Shown piece after piece: positions 13,466-21,911 of a stretch of 33,366 nucleotides of DNA. The DNA lies in NCBI RefSeq assembly GCF_943913695.1, contig NZ_CALTZE010000027.1:1-33366 (forward strand), written 5' to 3'. The notes beneath the pieces were generated by a model, which did no database searches, had not been told where the DNA came from, and saw only the letters and a program-made list of their open reading frames with translations. The stretch is from an uncultured Marmoricola sp. Lineage in GTDB: Bacteria; Actinomycetota; Actinomycetes; Propionibacteriales; Nocardioidaceae. The position numbers and the translations under genes are program-made. Each line of letters begins with the position of its first letter. Positions within the stretch are counted from its first letter, which is position 1.

Positions 13466-15322
13466 GTGGCCAACCGCGCACCCCGACCGGCCCGCACGCT
13501 GGTCATCTTCTTCCTCAGCCTCGCCGTGCTCGGCGGCCTCGCGGCGCTGGGGGGCACCTGGAAGCCCCGCCTGGGGCTCGACCTCGAGGGCGGCACCCGG
13601 ATCACGCTCTCCGCCCTCGACAACAGCGCGGTGACCCGGGAGAACCTGCAGCAGGCGCAGACCATCATCGACCAGCGCGTCAACGGCAGCGGCGTCACCG
13701 AGGCCGAGGTCTCCACCCAGGGCGACCGCAACATCGTCGTGGAGATCCCCGGAGAGAACCGCAGCGACATCGTCGACGCTGTCTCGCGCACCGCGCAGCT
13801 GCGCTTCCGCATCGTCGCCGGCGCGGCCCCGGGCCGCGCGGCGGACCAGGCGCCCAGCCCCTCCGGCAGCCCCTCGGGCAGCCCCTCGGGCAGCCCCTCG
13901 GGCAGTCCCTCGGGCAGCCCGTCGGGCAGTCCCTCAGGCCAGCCCGGCGACCAGGGCAGCGACCAGGCCGAGCCCGGCACCGGCGACGGTTCCCCCGCGG
14001 AGGGCGCACCCGCCCCCGCCCGGGAGCAGTCGACTCCGCGGCCGCGCCCCGTCCCGATGGCCGAGTCGAGCGACGCGCCCAGCGGGTCGCCCAGCCCGTC
14101 AGCGCCGGCCTCGACCCCGGCGTCGCCCGGTGCGTCCCCGAGTGAGGCGCCGAGTGGGGCGCCGGGTGAGTCGCCGGGTGCCGGGGAGCAGGCCGGTGAC
14201 CCCAACAGCCCCGAGTCCGCGCTCGCGTGGGCGCAGGCTCCGCCGCAGCGTTGGCAGCAGCAGTTCGCCGAGTTCACCTGCCCACCGGCCGGGGAGTCCG
14301 CACCCCCCAGCGCCGACGACCCCGACAGCCCGCTGATCGCGTGCGACGAGGACGGCAACAAGTTCCTGCTCTCCCGGGCGGTGATCGAAGGCACCGAGCT
14401 GCGCACGGCCTCCTTCGGCATCCCTCAGAACGACACGCAGTACGCCGTCCAGCTCAGCTTCCGGGCCTCGGCCCGCGAGAGCTTCGGGGCCGTGACCACG
14501 GCGCTGAACCAGAACGGCGGCCAGTTCGCCATCGTGCTCGACGGCACCGTGCTCTCCGCCCCAGGCGTGCAGTCGCCGATCCTCGACGGCAACGCCCAGA
14601 TCACCGGTGACTTCACCGAGGCCGAGGCCCGGTCGCTGTCCAACTCGCTGAAGTTCGGCGCGCTGCCCATCCGCTTCGCCGAGCCGTCGGTCGAGACGGT
14701 CGGCCCCTCGCTGGCCGGCAACCAGCTCTCGGCCGGCATCACCGCCGGCGTCGCCGGTCTGCTGATCGTGATGGTCTACTGCCTCGGTTACTACCGCGGG
14801 CTGGGCCTGGTCGTGATCGCCTCGCTGATCATCTCCGCGCTCATGACCTACGCCGCGGTGCTGGTGCTAGCGGTCGCCGCCGGGTTTGCGCTGACTCTGC
14901 CCGGCATCGCGGGACTGATCGTCGGCGTGGGCATCACCGCCGACTCCTTCATCATCTACTTCGAGCGAATACGCGACGAGATGCGCGACGGCAAGTCGAT
15001 GCGGGTGGCGGTCGAGCTCGGCTGGGCGCGTGCCCGGATGACCTGCCTGGCGGCCGACGCCGTGTCGTTCCTGGCGGCCGTGGTGCTCTACATCTTCGCC
15101 ATCGGCGTGGTGCGGGGCTTCGCCTTCGCGCTCGGCATCAGCACGCTGATCGACATCGTGATCTTCTTCTTCTTCACCAAGCCGCTGATGACGCTCTTCG
15201 CGCGGATGGCCTTCTTCAACAGCGGTGGTCGCTGGTCGGGTCTCTCGGACTCCAGCCTGGGCATCGACGGTGACCGCTACAAGCGCCGGCCCGAGCCGGA
15301 GCTCGTCGGGAGGGGTGCCTGA
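13466..15322 (+). CDS. secD: Protein translocase subunit SecD
   Basis: A 618-residue proton-driven export motor that works with SecF and YajC to pull proteins through SecYEG. An N-terminal membrane helix (about 8-27) is followed by GLDLEGGTRITL, RVNGSGVTEAEV and NIVVEIPGE of the periplasmic P1 domain. A low-complexity Ser/Pro/Gly/Ala insert runs from about 127 to 255, including seven SPSG units (131-158). The P1 domain resumes at ESALAWAQAPPQRW, with FAIVLDGTVLSAPGVQ and ITGDFTEAEARSLSNSL. The membrane bundle begins after VETVGPSLAGNQLSAG and carries GLIVGVGITADSFIIYFERIRDE (cited as a landmark near 486). The TADSF variant of the DANVL motif is usual in actinobacteria. The GTG start follows GAGAGG. 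Confidence 0.97.
   Translation: MANRAPRPARTLVIFFLSLAVLGGLAALGGTWKPRLGLDLEGGTRITLSALDNSAVTRENLQQAQTIIDQRVNGSGVTEAEVSTQGDRNIVVEIPGENRSDIVDAVSRTAQLRFRIVAGAAPGRAADQAPSPSGSPSGSPSGSPSGSPSGSPSGSPSGQPGDQGSDQAEPGTGDGSPAEGAPAPAREQSTPRPRPVPMAESSDAPSGSPSPSAPASTPASPGASPSEAPSGAPGESPGAGEQAGDPNSPESALAWAQAPPQRWQQQFAEFTCPPAGESAPPSADDPDSPLIACDEDGNKFLLSRAVIEGTELRTASFGIPQNDTQYAVQLSFRASARESFGAVTTALNQNGGQFAIVLDGTVLSAPGVQSPILDGNAQITGDFTEAEARSLSNSLKFGALPIRFAEPSVETVGPSLAGNQLSAGITAGVAGLLIVMVYCLGYYRGLGLVVIASLIISALMTYAAVLVLAVAAGFALTLPGIAGLIVGVGITADSFIIYFERIRDEMRDGKSMRVAVELGWARARMTCLAADAVSFLAAVVLYIFAIGVVRGFAFALGISTLIDIVIFFFFTKPLMTLFARMAFFNSGGRWSGLSDSSLGIDGDRYKRRPEPELVGRGA
13856..13939 (+). repeat. Seven 12-bp tandem repeats inside secD
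   Basis: Seven consecutive units like AGCCCCTCGGGC begin at 13856 and end at 13939; units 1, 5, 6 and 7 vary by one or two bases. Each encodes Ser-Pro-Ser-Gly in frame. Copy number is likely to vary between strains without shifting the frame. Confidence 0.9.
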
Positions 15323-16578
15323 TGGGGCGCGTCAGTCAGCTCGGCAACGCGCTCTACGAGGGCGACGTCTCCGTCGACTTCGTGGGCCGCAAGTGGCTGT
15401 GGTACTTCCTCTCGCTCGTCATCATCCTGGCGGCCACCAGCGGTCTGCTCGTGCGCGGACTCAACTTCGGCATCGAGTTCGAGGGCGGCGTCGAGTACAC
15501 CGTCAACCTCCCCGCCGACCAGGTGACCCAGGAGAACGTCGACGTGGTGCGCGACGCCGTCGCCGACACCGGGATCGACGGCGCCAGCTCGCCGATCGTC
15601 AACACCGTCGGCGGTCAGAGCAGCAGCTCGATCCGCGTGCAGACCGAGGTGATGACCAACGCCGAGGCCAACGAGGTCCGCGAGGCGATCGCCGGCGTGG
15701 TCGACGTACCAGGTGGGGCGGAGGCGATCTCCACCAACGAGATCGGCGCGAGCTGGGGTGCGCAGGTCGCCGAGAGAGCCGTCCTCGGACTGATCGTCTT
15801 CCTGGTGCTGGTGGTCCTCTTCATCTGGGCCTACTTCCGGGAATGGAAGATGTCGCTGGCCGCGCTCGTCGCGCTGGCCCACGACGTCATCATCACCATC
15901 GGCATCTACGCCTGGTCCGGCTTCGAGGTCACCCCTTCCACGGTGACCGGACTGCTGACCATCCTCGGCTTCTCGCTCTACGACACCGTCGTGGTCTTCG
16001 ACAAGGTCAAGGAGAACACCCGAGGTCGCAAGCGAGGTAGCAAGACCTACGCCCAGCTGGCCAACCTGGCGGTCAACCAGACCCTGGTGCGCTCGCTCAA
16101 CACCTCGATCGTGGCGCTGCTGCCGGTGGCGGCGATCCTCTACGTCAGCGTCACCACGCTGGGTGTCGGCTCCCTGAAGGACCTCTCGCTCTCGCTCTTC
16201 GTCGGCATGGCCGCCGGCGCCTACTCCTCGATCTTCATCGCGACGCCCCTGGCGGTGCACCTGAAGCAGGGGGAGAAGGAGATCAGCGAGTCCGACGCCC
16301 GTGCCAAGGCCCGCGCCCGGCGCTCGGTCGACCGCTACGCCGAGGTGCCGGTCTTCCACGACGGGATGCCGGCCACCGACGAGCCCGGCGACGCGCCCCT
16401 GCGTGAGCCGGAGCCCGGCGGTGACCCGACCGAGGAGCCCACCCGGATGCGGACCTCGCCCCGCACCGACGCGATGGGCGCGGGACGCGTCGTACCCGAC
16501 GCCAAGGCACCGATGCGCGAGGGCGGCTCCTCCAAGCGGAGCCAGCCGCGCCGTGAGCCGCGCTCGAAGCGGAAGTGA
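15322..16578 (+). CDS. secF: Protein translocase subunit SecF
   Basis: A 418-residue partner of SecD. The first membrane helix (WLWYFLSLVIILAATSG, about 27-43) is followed by GLNFGIEFEGGVEYTV, a periplasmic domain, and five further helices starting LGLIVFLVLVVLFIW. The conserved ILGFSLYDTVVVFDKVKENTR carries the family D-V-F-D-R/K pattern. The protein ends with a long, basic cytoplasmic tail (KRSQPRREPRSKRK), as in many actinobacterial SecF proteins. The start ATG overlaps the secD stop by one base (TGATG), which couples their translation. Confidence 0.97.
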   Translation: MGRVSQLGNALYEGDVSVDFVGRKWLWYFLSLVIILAATSGLLVRGLNFGIEFEGGVEYTVNLPADQVTQENVDVVRDAVADTGIDGASSPIVNTVGGQSSSSIRVQTEVMTNAEANEVREAIAGVVDVPGGAEAISTNEIGASWGAQVAERAVLGLIVFLVLVVLFIWAYFREWKMSLAALVALAHDVIITIGIYAWSGFEVTPSTVTGLLTILGFSLYDTVVVFDKVKENTRGRKRGSKTYAQLANLAVNQTLVRSLNTSIVALLPVAAILYVSVTTLGVGSLKDLSLSLFVGMAAGAYSSIFIATPLAVHLKQGEKEISESDARAKARARRSVDRYAEVPVFHDGMPATDEPGDAPLREPEPGGDPTEEPTRMRTSPRTDAMGAGRVVPDAKAPMREGGSSKRSQPRREPRSKRK

Positions 16579-16582
16579 TCCC

Positions 16583-17122
16583 GTGGGCTCCCTCGACGAC
16601 CTGATCGGTCGCCTCGTCCGCGACGTCCCCGATTTCCCGCAGCCGGGTGTGGTCTTCAAGGACATCACCCCGCTGCTCGACAACCACGACGCCTTCACCC
16701 AGGTGGTGCAGGCGCTGGCGGCGGCCGGGCGCGACGCGTCCGGCGAGGTCGACGTCGACAAGGTGGTCGGCATGGAGGCGCGCGGCTTCATCATGGCCGC
16801 GCCGGTCGCGCTCGCCCTCGGGGTCGGCTTCGTGCCGGTCCGCAAGCCGGGCAAGCTGCCGTGGGAGACCCGGGCGGTCTCCTACGACCTGGAGTACGGC
16901 AGCGAGACCCTCGAGATGCACGTCGACGCCCTCGCGGGCGGCGACCGGGTGCTGGTCGTCGACGACGTGCTCGCCACCGGTGGCACCGCCCGGGCGACCC
17001 AGCAGCTGGTCGAGCAGGCCGGCGGCTCGGTGCACGGGCTGGCCGTGCTGATGGAGCTGAGCTTCCTGCCCGGGCGCTCGGTCGTGGGCGACCTGCCGCT
17101 CACCGTGCTGCACGTCGTGTGA
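16583..17122 (+). CDS. apt: Adenine phosphoribosyltransferase
   Basis: A 179-residue purine-salvage enzyme converting adenine plus PRPP to AMP. The N-terminus VRDVPDFPQPGVVFKDITPLL is typical (D-F-P-x-x-G-V-x-F-x-D-I-T-P). VVGMEARGFIMAAPVA and FVPVRKPGKLPWE follow, and the PRPP-binding loop is VLVVDDVLATGGTA (about 121-134). The GTG start is 4 bp after the secF stop, with GGAAG nearby. The secF-apt-relA order is standard in actinobacteria. Confidence 0.97.
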   Translation: MGSLDDLIGRLVRDVPDFPQPGVVFKDITPLLDNHDAFTQVVQALAAAGRDASGEVDVDKVVGMEARGFIMAAPVALALGVGFVPVRKPGKLPWETRAVSYDLEYGSETLEMHVDALAGGDRVLVVDDVLATGGTARATQQLVEQAGGSVHGLAVLMELSFLPGRSVVGDLPLTVLHVV

Positions 17123-17129
17123 GACCGCC

Positions 17130-17135
17130 TAGACT
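17130..17135 (+). promoter_or_regulatory. Possible relA -10 box
   Basis: TAGACT lies 29 bp before the relA ATG in the 42-bp apt-relA gap. GAGGGGG is 4 nt before the start. relA could therefore be expressed apart from secDF-apt. Confidence 0.45.
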
Positions 17136-17164
17136 CGGAGCACAGCCGATCACGAGGGGGCCAG

Positions 17165-19507
17165 ATGGCCGAGGACCCGGTCACCACCGAGTCCCGCGCC
17201 CCGGCGAGTCCAGCGCCCGCCGAGGCTGACTCCGGCCCGCCCGTCGAGCGGGCCCCGGCACTGACCGGCCGCGGGGTGCGCGCCCGGTTGGCACGCATCG
17301 GCACCAGCCGCCAGGTGGGCAACCCGGTGCTCGAGCCGCTCTTCCGCACCGTGCGGGCCAACCACCCCAAGGCCGACCTGGCGCTGCTCGAGCGCGCCTA
17401 CGACATCGCCGAGCGGCACCACCGCGGCCAGACCCGCAAGAGCGGCGACCCCTACATCACCCACCCGCTCGCGGTCACCACGATCCTGGCCGACATCGGC
17501 ATGACCGAGCCGACGCTCGTCGCCGCGCTGCTGCACGACACGGTCGAGGACACGGCGTACACGCTGGAGCAGCTGCGCAAGGACTTCGGCGACGAGGTCG
17601 CCCAGCTCGTCGACGGCGTCACCAAGCTCGACAAGGTCAAGTACGGCGACTCCGCGCAGGCCGAGACGATCCGCAAGATGATCGTCGCGATGAGCCGCGA
17701 CATCCGGGTGCTCGTGATCAAGCTCGCCGACCGGCTCCACAACATGCGCACGCTGCGCTACGTCAAGGCCGAGACCCAGGAGCGCAAGAGCCGCGAGACG
17801 CTCGAGATCTACGCCCCGCTCGCGCACCGGCTCGGCATGAACACCCTGAAGTGGGAGCTCGAGGACCTCGCCTTCGCCACGATGCACCCCAAGATCTACG
17901 ACGAGATCGTGCGCCTGGTGGCCGAGCGCGCCCCCTCGCGCGACCAGTTCCTGACCCAGGTCAGCGCCCAGGTGGAGGCCGACCTCCGGGCGGCCAAGAT
18001 CAACGCGCGCGTGACCGGCCGACCCAAGCACTACTACTCGATCTACCAGAAGATGATCCTCGGCGGTCGCGAGTTCTCCGACATCTACGACCTCGTCGGC
18101 ATCCGGATCCTGGTCGACTCCGACCGCGAGTGCTACGCCGTGCTCGGCGTGCTGCACAACCGCTGGAACCCCCTGACCGGGCGGTTCAAGGACTACGTCG
18201 CGATGCCGAAGTTCAACATGTACCAGTCGCTGCACACCACGGTGATCGGCCCGCAGGGCAAGCCCGTGGAGATGCAGATCCGCACCGTCGACATGCACCG
18301 CCGCGCGGAGTACGGAGTCGCCGCCCACTGGAAGTACAAGGAGCAGATGCGCTCCGGGGGCGAGCCCAAGGCCGCCGACGGCGAGTCCGACATGCCGTGG
18401 CTGCGCCAGCTGCTCGACTGGCAGAACGAGGTCGAGGACCCGGGTGAGTTCCTCGACTCGCTGCGCTTCGAGATCAACTCCGCCGAGGTCTTCGTCTTCA
18501 CCCCGCGCGGTGACGTCATCGGGCTGCCGACCGGCTCGACCCCCGTCGACTTCGCCTACGCGATCCACACCGAGGTCGGTCACCACACCATCGGCGCCCG
18601 GGTCAACGGTCGGCTCGTGCCGCTGGAGTCGGCCCTCGAGCACGGCGACGTGGTGGAGGTCTTCACCTCCAAGTCGGCCAACGCCGGGCCCTCACGCGAC
18701 TGGCTGCAGTTCGTCAAGTCGCCCCGCGCGCGCAGCAAGATCCGCCACTGGTTCACCAAGGAGCGGCGCGAGGAGGCCATCGAGCAGGGCAAGGAGCAGA
18801 TCGGCCGTCTGCTGCGCAAGGAGGGGCTGCCCCTCAAGCGCGTGATGACCCACGAGTCGCTCACTGACGTCGCGCGCGAGTTCCGGCTGGCCGACGTCTC
18901 CGCGCTCTACGCGGCGGTGGGGGAGGGCAACCTCGGTGCCCAAGCCGTCGTACGCAAGGTGATCGAGGTCTCCGGCGGCACGGCGGGAGCAGCGGAGGAC
19001 CTCGCCGAGGCCGTCGACATCACCCGGCCCGGAGGTGGCGGTCGCACCTCGGCCGGCTCCGACTCCGGCATCGTGGTCAAGGGCGTCTCCGACGTGCTGG
19101 TCAAGCTCGCTCGCTGTTGCACGCCCGTGCCCGGCGACGACATCCTCGGCTTCGTGACGCGTGGCGACGGCATCTCGGTGCACCGCACCGACTGCACCAA
19201 CGCCAAGCAGCTGCTCTCCCAGCCCGAGCGCCTCGTCGAGGTCGAGTGGGCCCCCACCACCCAGTCGACCTTCCTGGTGCAGATCATGGTCGAGGCCCTC
19301 GACCGTGCCCGGCTCCTCTCCGACATCACCATGGTGCTCTCCGACCAGCACGTCAACATCCTCTCGGCCAGCCTCACCACCAGCCGCGACCGCGTCGCCA
19401 AGAGCCGCTTCGCCTTCGAGATGGGCGACCCCAAGCACCTCGGCCACGTCCTCAAGGCCGTCCGCCAGGTCGACGGAGTCTTCGACGCCTACCGCATCAC
19501 CCACTGA
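17165..19507 (+). CDS. relA: Bifunctional (p)ppGpp synthetase/hydrolase (Rel)
   Basis: A 780-residue RSH protein that makes and degrades the alarmone (p)ppGpp. The hydrolase domain carries RKSGDPYITHPLAV and LLHDTVEDT (HD 124-125, ED 128-129), all residues intact. The synthetase domain has GRPKHYYSIYQKM, DIYDLVGIRILV and RFKDYVAMPKFNMYQSLHTT; the RFKD form is typical of bifunctional Rel. The TGS domain is VFVFTPRGDVIGLPTGSTPV. A zinc/helical domain includes LARCCTPVPGDDILGFVTRG and HRTDC, and an ACT domain ends the protein. The length is normal. The stop codon lies 6 bp before a palindromic 21-bp repeat array that fills the gap to the convergent neighbour. Confidence 0.98.
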   Translation: MAEDPVTTESRAPASPAPAEADSGPPVERAPALTGRGVRARLARIGTSRQVGNPVLEPLFRTVRANHPKADLALLERAYDIAERHHRGQTRKSGDPYITHPLAVTTILADIGMTEPTLVAALLHDTVEDTAYTLEQLRKDFGDEVAQLVDGVTKLDKVKYGDSAQAETIRKMIVAMSRDIRVLVIKLADRLHNMRTLRYVKAETQERKSRETLEIYAPLAHRLGMNTLKWELEDLAFATMHPKIYDEIVRLVAERAPSRDQFLTQVSAQVEADLRAAKINARVTGRPKHYYSIYQKMILGGREFSDIYDLVGIRILVDSDRECYAVLGVLHNRWNPLTGRFKDYVAMPKFNMYQSLHTTVIGPQGKPVEMQIRTVDMHRRAEYGVAAHWKYKEQMRSGGEPKAADGESDMPWLRQLLDWQNEVEDPGEFLDSLRFEINSAEVFVFTPRGDVIGLPTGSTPVDFAYAIHTEVGHHTIGARVNGRLVPLESALEHGDVVEVFTSKSANAGPSRDWLQFVKSPRARSKIRHWFTKERREEAIEQGKEQIGRLLRKEGLPLKRVMTHESLTDVAREFRLADVSALYAAVGEGNLGAQAVVRKVIEVSGGTAGAAEDLAEAVDITRPGGGGRTSAGSDSGIVVKGVSDVLVKLARCCTPVPGDDILGFVTRGDGISVHRTDCTNAKQLLSQPERLVEVEWAPTTQSTFLVQIMVEALDRARLLSDITMVLSDQHVNILSASLTTSRDRVAKSRFAFEMGDPKHLGHVLKAVRQVDGVFDAYRITH

Positions 19508-19513
19508 CCCCGC

Positions 19514-19801
19514 CGACCAGTCAGTTGCAAGGCGCGACGAGTCAGTTCCGAGGCGCGACGAGTCAGTTGCGAGGCGCGACGAGTCAGTTGCGAGGCGCGA
19601 CGAGTCAGTTGCGAGGCGCGACCAGTCAGTTCCGTGCGGGGGACGGCCCGTGCAAGTGACTGGTCGGCCCTCGGGAGTGACTGGTCGGCCCTCGGGAGTG
19701 ACTGGTCGGCCCTCGGGAGTGACTGGTGGGCCCTCGGGAGTGACTGGTGGGCCCTCGGGAGTGACTGGTCGCGCCTCGGGAGTGACTGGTCGGCGTCAGG
19801 A
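19514..19801. repeat. Giant palindromic array of 21-bp repeats
   Basis: Six contiguous 21-bp units run 19514-19639 (L1-L6), each with GACCAGTCA or GACGAGTCA followed by GTT. A 15-bp centre (19640-19654) is followed by seven 21-bp units at 19655-19801 (R1-R7), each beginning AGTGACTGGT. TGACTGGTC on the right is the exact reverse complement of GACCAGTCA on the left; whole units match in inverted register at about 17 of 21 positions (L3 against R6). The array starts 6 bp after the relA stop, and the last, degenerate unit contains the stop of the convergent DUF349 gene. All frames give heptad repeats with no gene features, so it is taken as noncoding. Confidence 0.93.
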
Positions 19802-21049
19802 GGAGAAGTCGGAGGCGGTACGGCGGGCCATGTCGAGGAACTGGCGGCGTGAGGCGAGGTTGGCCTCGAGGTCGGAGATGCGGCGGGTGTCGCCGGCGGC
19901 GCGGGCCTGGTCGAGGTCGGACTCGAGGGCGGCGACGGCGCGTTCGAGCTGACCCAGCAGGTCGTCGGCGCGGGCGGACTTCTCGGGGTCCGAGCGCTGC
20001 CACTGGTCGTCCTCGACCTGGCGCACGGCCTGCTCGACCTTGCGCATCCGGCCCTCGAGCGACTTGACCTGGTCGCGGGGGACCTTGCCGGCGGCGTCCC
20101 AGCGGTCGGCGAGCTCGCGGAAGCGGCGCTTGACCTGCTCCAGGTTGTCGGCGGTGACCGGGAGCAGCGCCTCGGCCTCGCCGAGGATGGCGACCTTGAC
20201 CTCGGCGTTGGCGGCGTACTCGCGGTCGACCTCGGCGTTGGCGGCGTCGCGGGCGCCGAAGAAGGCGTCCTGGGCGGCACGGAAGCGCTGCCAGAGGTCT
20301 TCCTCGACCTCGCGCGGCGCCGGTCCGGCGGCCTTCCAGCGCTGCATCAGGTCGCGGTACTTGGTCGATGTCGGGCCCCACTCGGTGGAGCTCGCGAGCG
20401 CCTCGGCCTCGCGTAGCAGCCGCTCCTTGACCACCTTGGCACCCTCGCGCTTCTCGTTGAGCTCGGCGAAGTGCGCCTTGCGACGGCGGGTGTAGGCGGT
20501 GCGCGCGCTGGAGAAGCGGTGCCACAGCTCGTCGTCGGCGCGCTTCTCGAGCCGGGGGAGCGCCTTCCACTCCTCGAGCAGGTCGCGCAGCCTGTTGACG
20601 CCGTTGCGCCAGTCGTTGCCCCGCGAGACGGCCTCGGCCTCCTCGACGATCCCGGTCTTGCGGGCGCGGGACTCCTCGAGCCGGCGGGCGCGGTCCTCGC
20701 GGCGCTGCCCGCGCTGGATGCCGAGCAGGGGCCGGAGCGCGTCAAGCCGGGCGGAGAGCGCGATCATGTCGCCGACGGCGCGGGGCTCGGCGAGCTGCTC
20801 GGCCACCTGGCCGATCGCCTTCTCGGCCTCGTCGGGACCGACCTTCTGCTCGCGCACCCGCTGCTCGAGCAGGTGCACCTCGAAGGCGAGGGCGTCGTAG
20901 CGCTTGGTGAAGAAGGCCAAGGCCTCCTCAGGGGAGCCCTCGGGATACTGCCCGACGACCTTCTCGCCGTCGGGCGTGGCGACGTAGACGGTGCCGTCCG
21001 TGGTCACCCGGCCGTGCTCGGTCGTGAGAGCCGTCTCCTCTGCGGTCAC
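19796..21049 (-). CDS. DUF349 coiled-coil protein
   Basis: A 417-residue, highly charged helical protein with repeated DUF349-type units. Each unit carries a pattern like W..A...DLM.RWKAAGPAPR..EEDLWQRFRAAQDAFF; clear examples are LLEEWKALPRLEKRADDELW, LMQRWKAAGPAPREVEEDLW and LADRWDAAGKVPRDQVKSLE. The N-terminal 60 residues include GTVYVATPDGEKVVGQYPEG. There is no signal or membrane segment. The function is unknown; the family is widespread in actinobacteria, often near rel/hisS. GTG 21049 is chosen because TACAGT lies 7 nt upstream on the minus strand with no Shine-Dalgarno, pointing to a leaderless mRNA. It converges on relA across the palindromic array. Confidence 0.88.
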   Translation of the reverse strand: MTAEETALTTEHGRVTTDGTVYVATPDGEKVVGQYPEGSPEEALAFFTKRYDALAFEVHLLEQRVREQKVGPDEAEKAIGQVAEQLAEPRAVGDMIALSARLDALRPLLGIQRGQRREDRARRLEESRARKTGIVEEAEAVSRGNDWRNGVNRLRDLLEEWKALPRLEKRADDELWHRFSSARTAYTRRRKAHFAELNEKREGAKVVKERLLREAEALASSTEWGPTSTKYRDLMQRWKAAGPAPREVEEDLWQRFRAAQDAFFGARDAANAEVDREYAANAEVKVAILGEAEALLPVTADNLEQVKRRFRELADRWDAAGKVPRDQVKSLEGRMRKVEQAVRQVEDDQWQRSDPEKSARADDLLGQLERAVAALESDLDQARAAGDTRRISDLEANLASRRQFLDMARRTASDFSS

Positions 21050-21056
21050 GCGCGCC

Positions 21057-21124
21057 ACTGTAGCCGGGGTCCACGACGCCCCCCGCGGAGCGGCCTCGGG
21101 CGCGCGTACGCCGGGAAGTAGGCT
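21057..21124. promoter_or_regulatory. Divergent promoters of DUF349 gene and MBL-hisS-aspS
   Basis: The minus-strand TACAGT (21062-21057) is 7 nt before the DUF349 GTG start. The plus-strand TAGGCT (21119-21124) would start transcription near 21131, leaving a 48-nt leader that ends in AGGAGG before the hydrolase GTG. No -35 boxes are obvious. Confidence 0.5.
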
Positions 21125-21178
21125 TGCGCGGTCCGTCACCGACCCGATCGACCCTCCGCCGGAGGGCAGGAGGCACCC

Positions 21179-21910
21179 GTGCTGATCGCCGGCTTCCCTG
21201 CGGGGCCGTGGGGCACCAACTGCTACGTCGCGGCGACCGGCCCCGGCAGCGAGTGCGTCGTCATCGACCCGGGCAAGGACGCCGCCGACGGTGTCGCCCA
21301 GGTGGTGCGCGAGCAGCGGCTCAAGCCGGTCGCGGTGCTCGCCACGCACGGTCACGTCGACCACATCTGGTGCGTCGCGCCCGTCGCGGGCGCCTACGAC
21401 GCGACGGCCTACATCCACCCCGCCGACCGGCACCTGCTCACCGACCCGATGGCCGGCATCTCGCGCGAGAGCGCGGGGATGCTGCTCGGCAGCGGGCACG
21501 AGTTCGTCGAGCCCGACGACGTCGCCGAGCTCGCTGACGGTACGACGCTGGAGCTGGCGGGCCTGCGCTTCGCCGTCGACCACACCCCGGGCCACACTGA
21601 GGGCTCGGTGACCTTCCGCTCGCCCTACGAGCAGCAGGACGTCGCGGAGATCATGTTCTCCGGCGACCTGCTCTTCGCCGGCTCCATCGGGCGCACCGAC
21701 CTGCCGGGTGGCGACCACCCGACGATGCTGCGGAGCCTGCGCGAGAAGGTGCTGACGCTGCGCGACGACATCGTGGTGCTGCCGGGTCACGGCGAGCAGA
21801 CCAGCATCGGTCGCGAGCGAGCGACCAACCCGTTCCTCCTGGAGCTCCAGGACGAGGGCTCCGACCAGGGCCAGGACGACTCGGCCACCCGGGTACAGCG
21901 AGGTCTCTGA
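21179..21910 (+). CDS. Metallo-beta-lactamase-fold hydrolase (glyoxalase II-like)
   Basis: A 243-residue MBL-fold enzyme with the dinuclear metal motif THGHVDH (HxHxDH), a further H in HTPGHTEGSV, D in FSGDLLFAGSIGR, and the last H in LPGHG. The order and spacing are those of glyoxalase II-type thioesterases (hydroxyacylglutathione hydrolase family). Actinobacteria generally lack glutathione, so a mycothiol thioester or another substrate is more likely. The GTG start has AGGAGG 5-6 nt upstream. The gene is followed after 1 bp by hisS and heads an apparent MBL-hisS-aspS operon, matching the mycobacterial order Rv2581c-hisS-aspS. Confidence 0.93.
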   Translation: MLIAGFPAGPWGTNCYVAATGPGSECVVIDPGKDAADGVAQVVREQRLKPVAVLATHGHVDHIWCVAPVAGAYDATAYIHPADRHLLTDPMAGISRESAGMLLGSGHEFVEPDDVAELADGTTLELAGLRFAVDHTPGHTEGSVTFRSPYEQQDVAEIMFSGDLLFAGSIGRTDLPGGDHPTMLRSLREKVLTLRDDIVVLPGHGEQTSIGRERATNPFLLELQDEGSDQGQDDSATRVQRGL

Positions 21911-21911
21911 G

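Noticed and set aside
19508..19800. Open frames with heptad repeats (for example DESVARR or SGVTGRP type) across the array
   Set aside because: A 21-bp repeat without stops automatically gives seven-residue repeats in several frames on both strands. There is no start with a ribosome-binding site, and the palindromic layout explains the pattern.
19514..19801. CRISPR array
   Set aside because: Units are contiguous with no unique spacers, the right half is inverted, and no cas gene is nearby.
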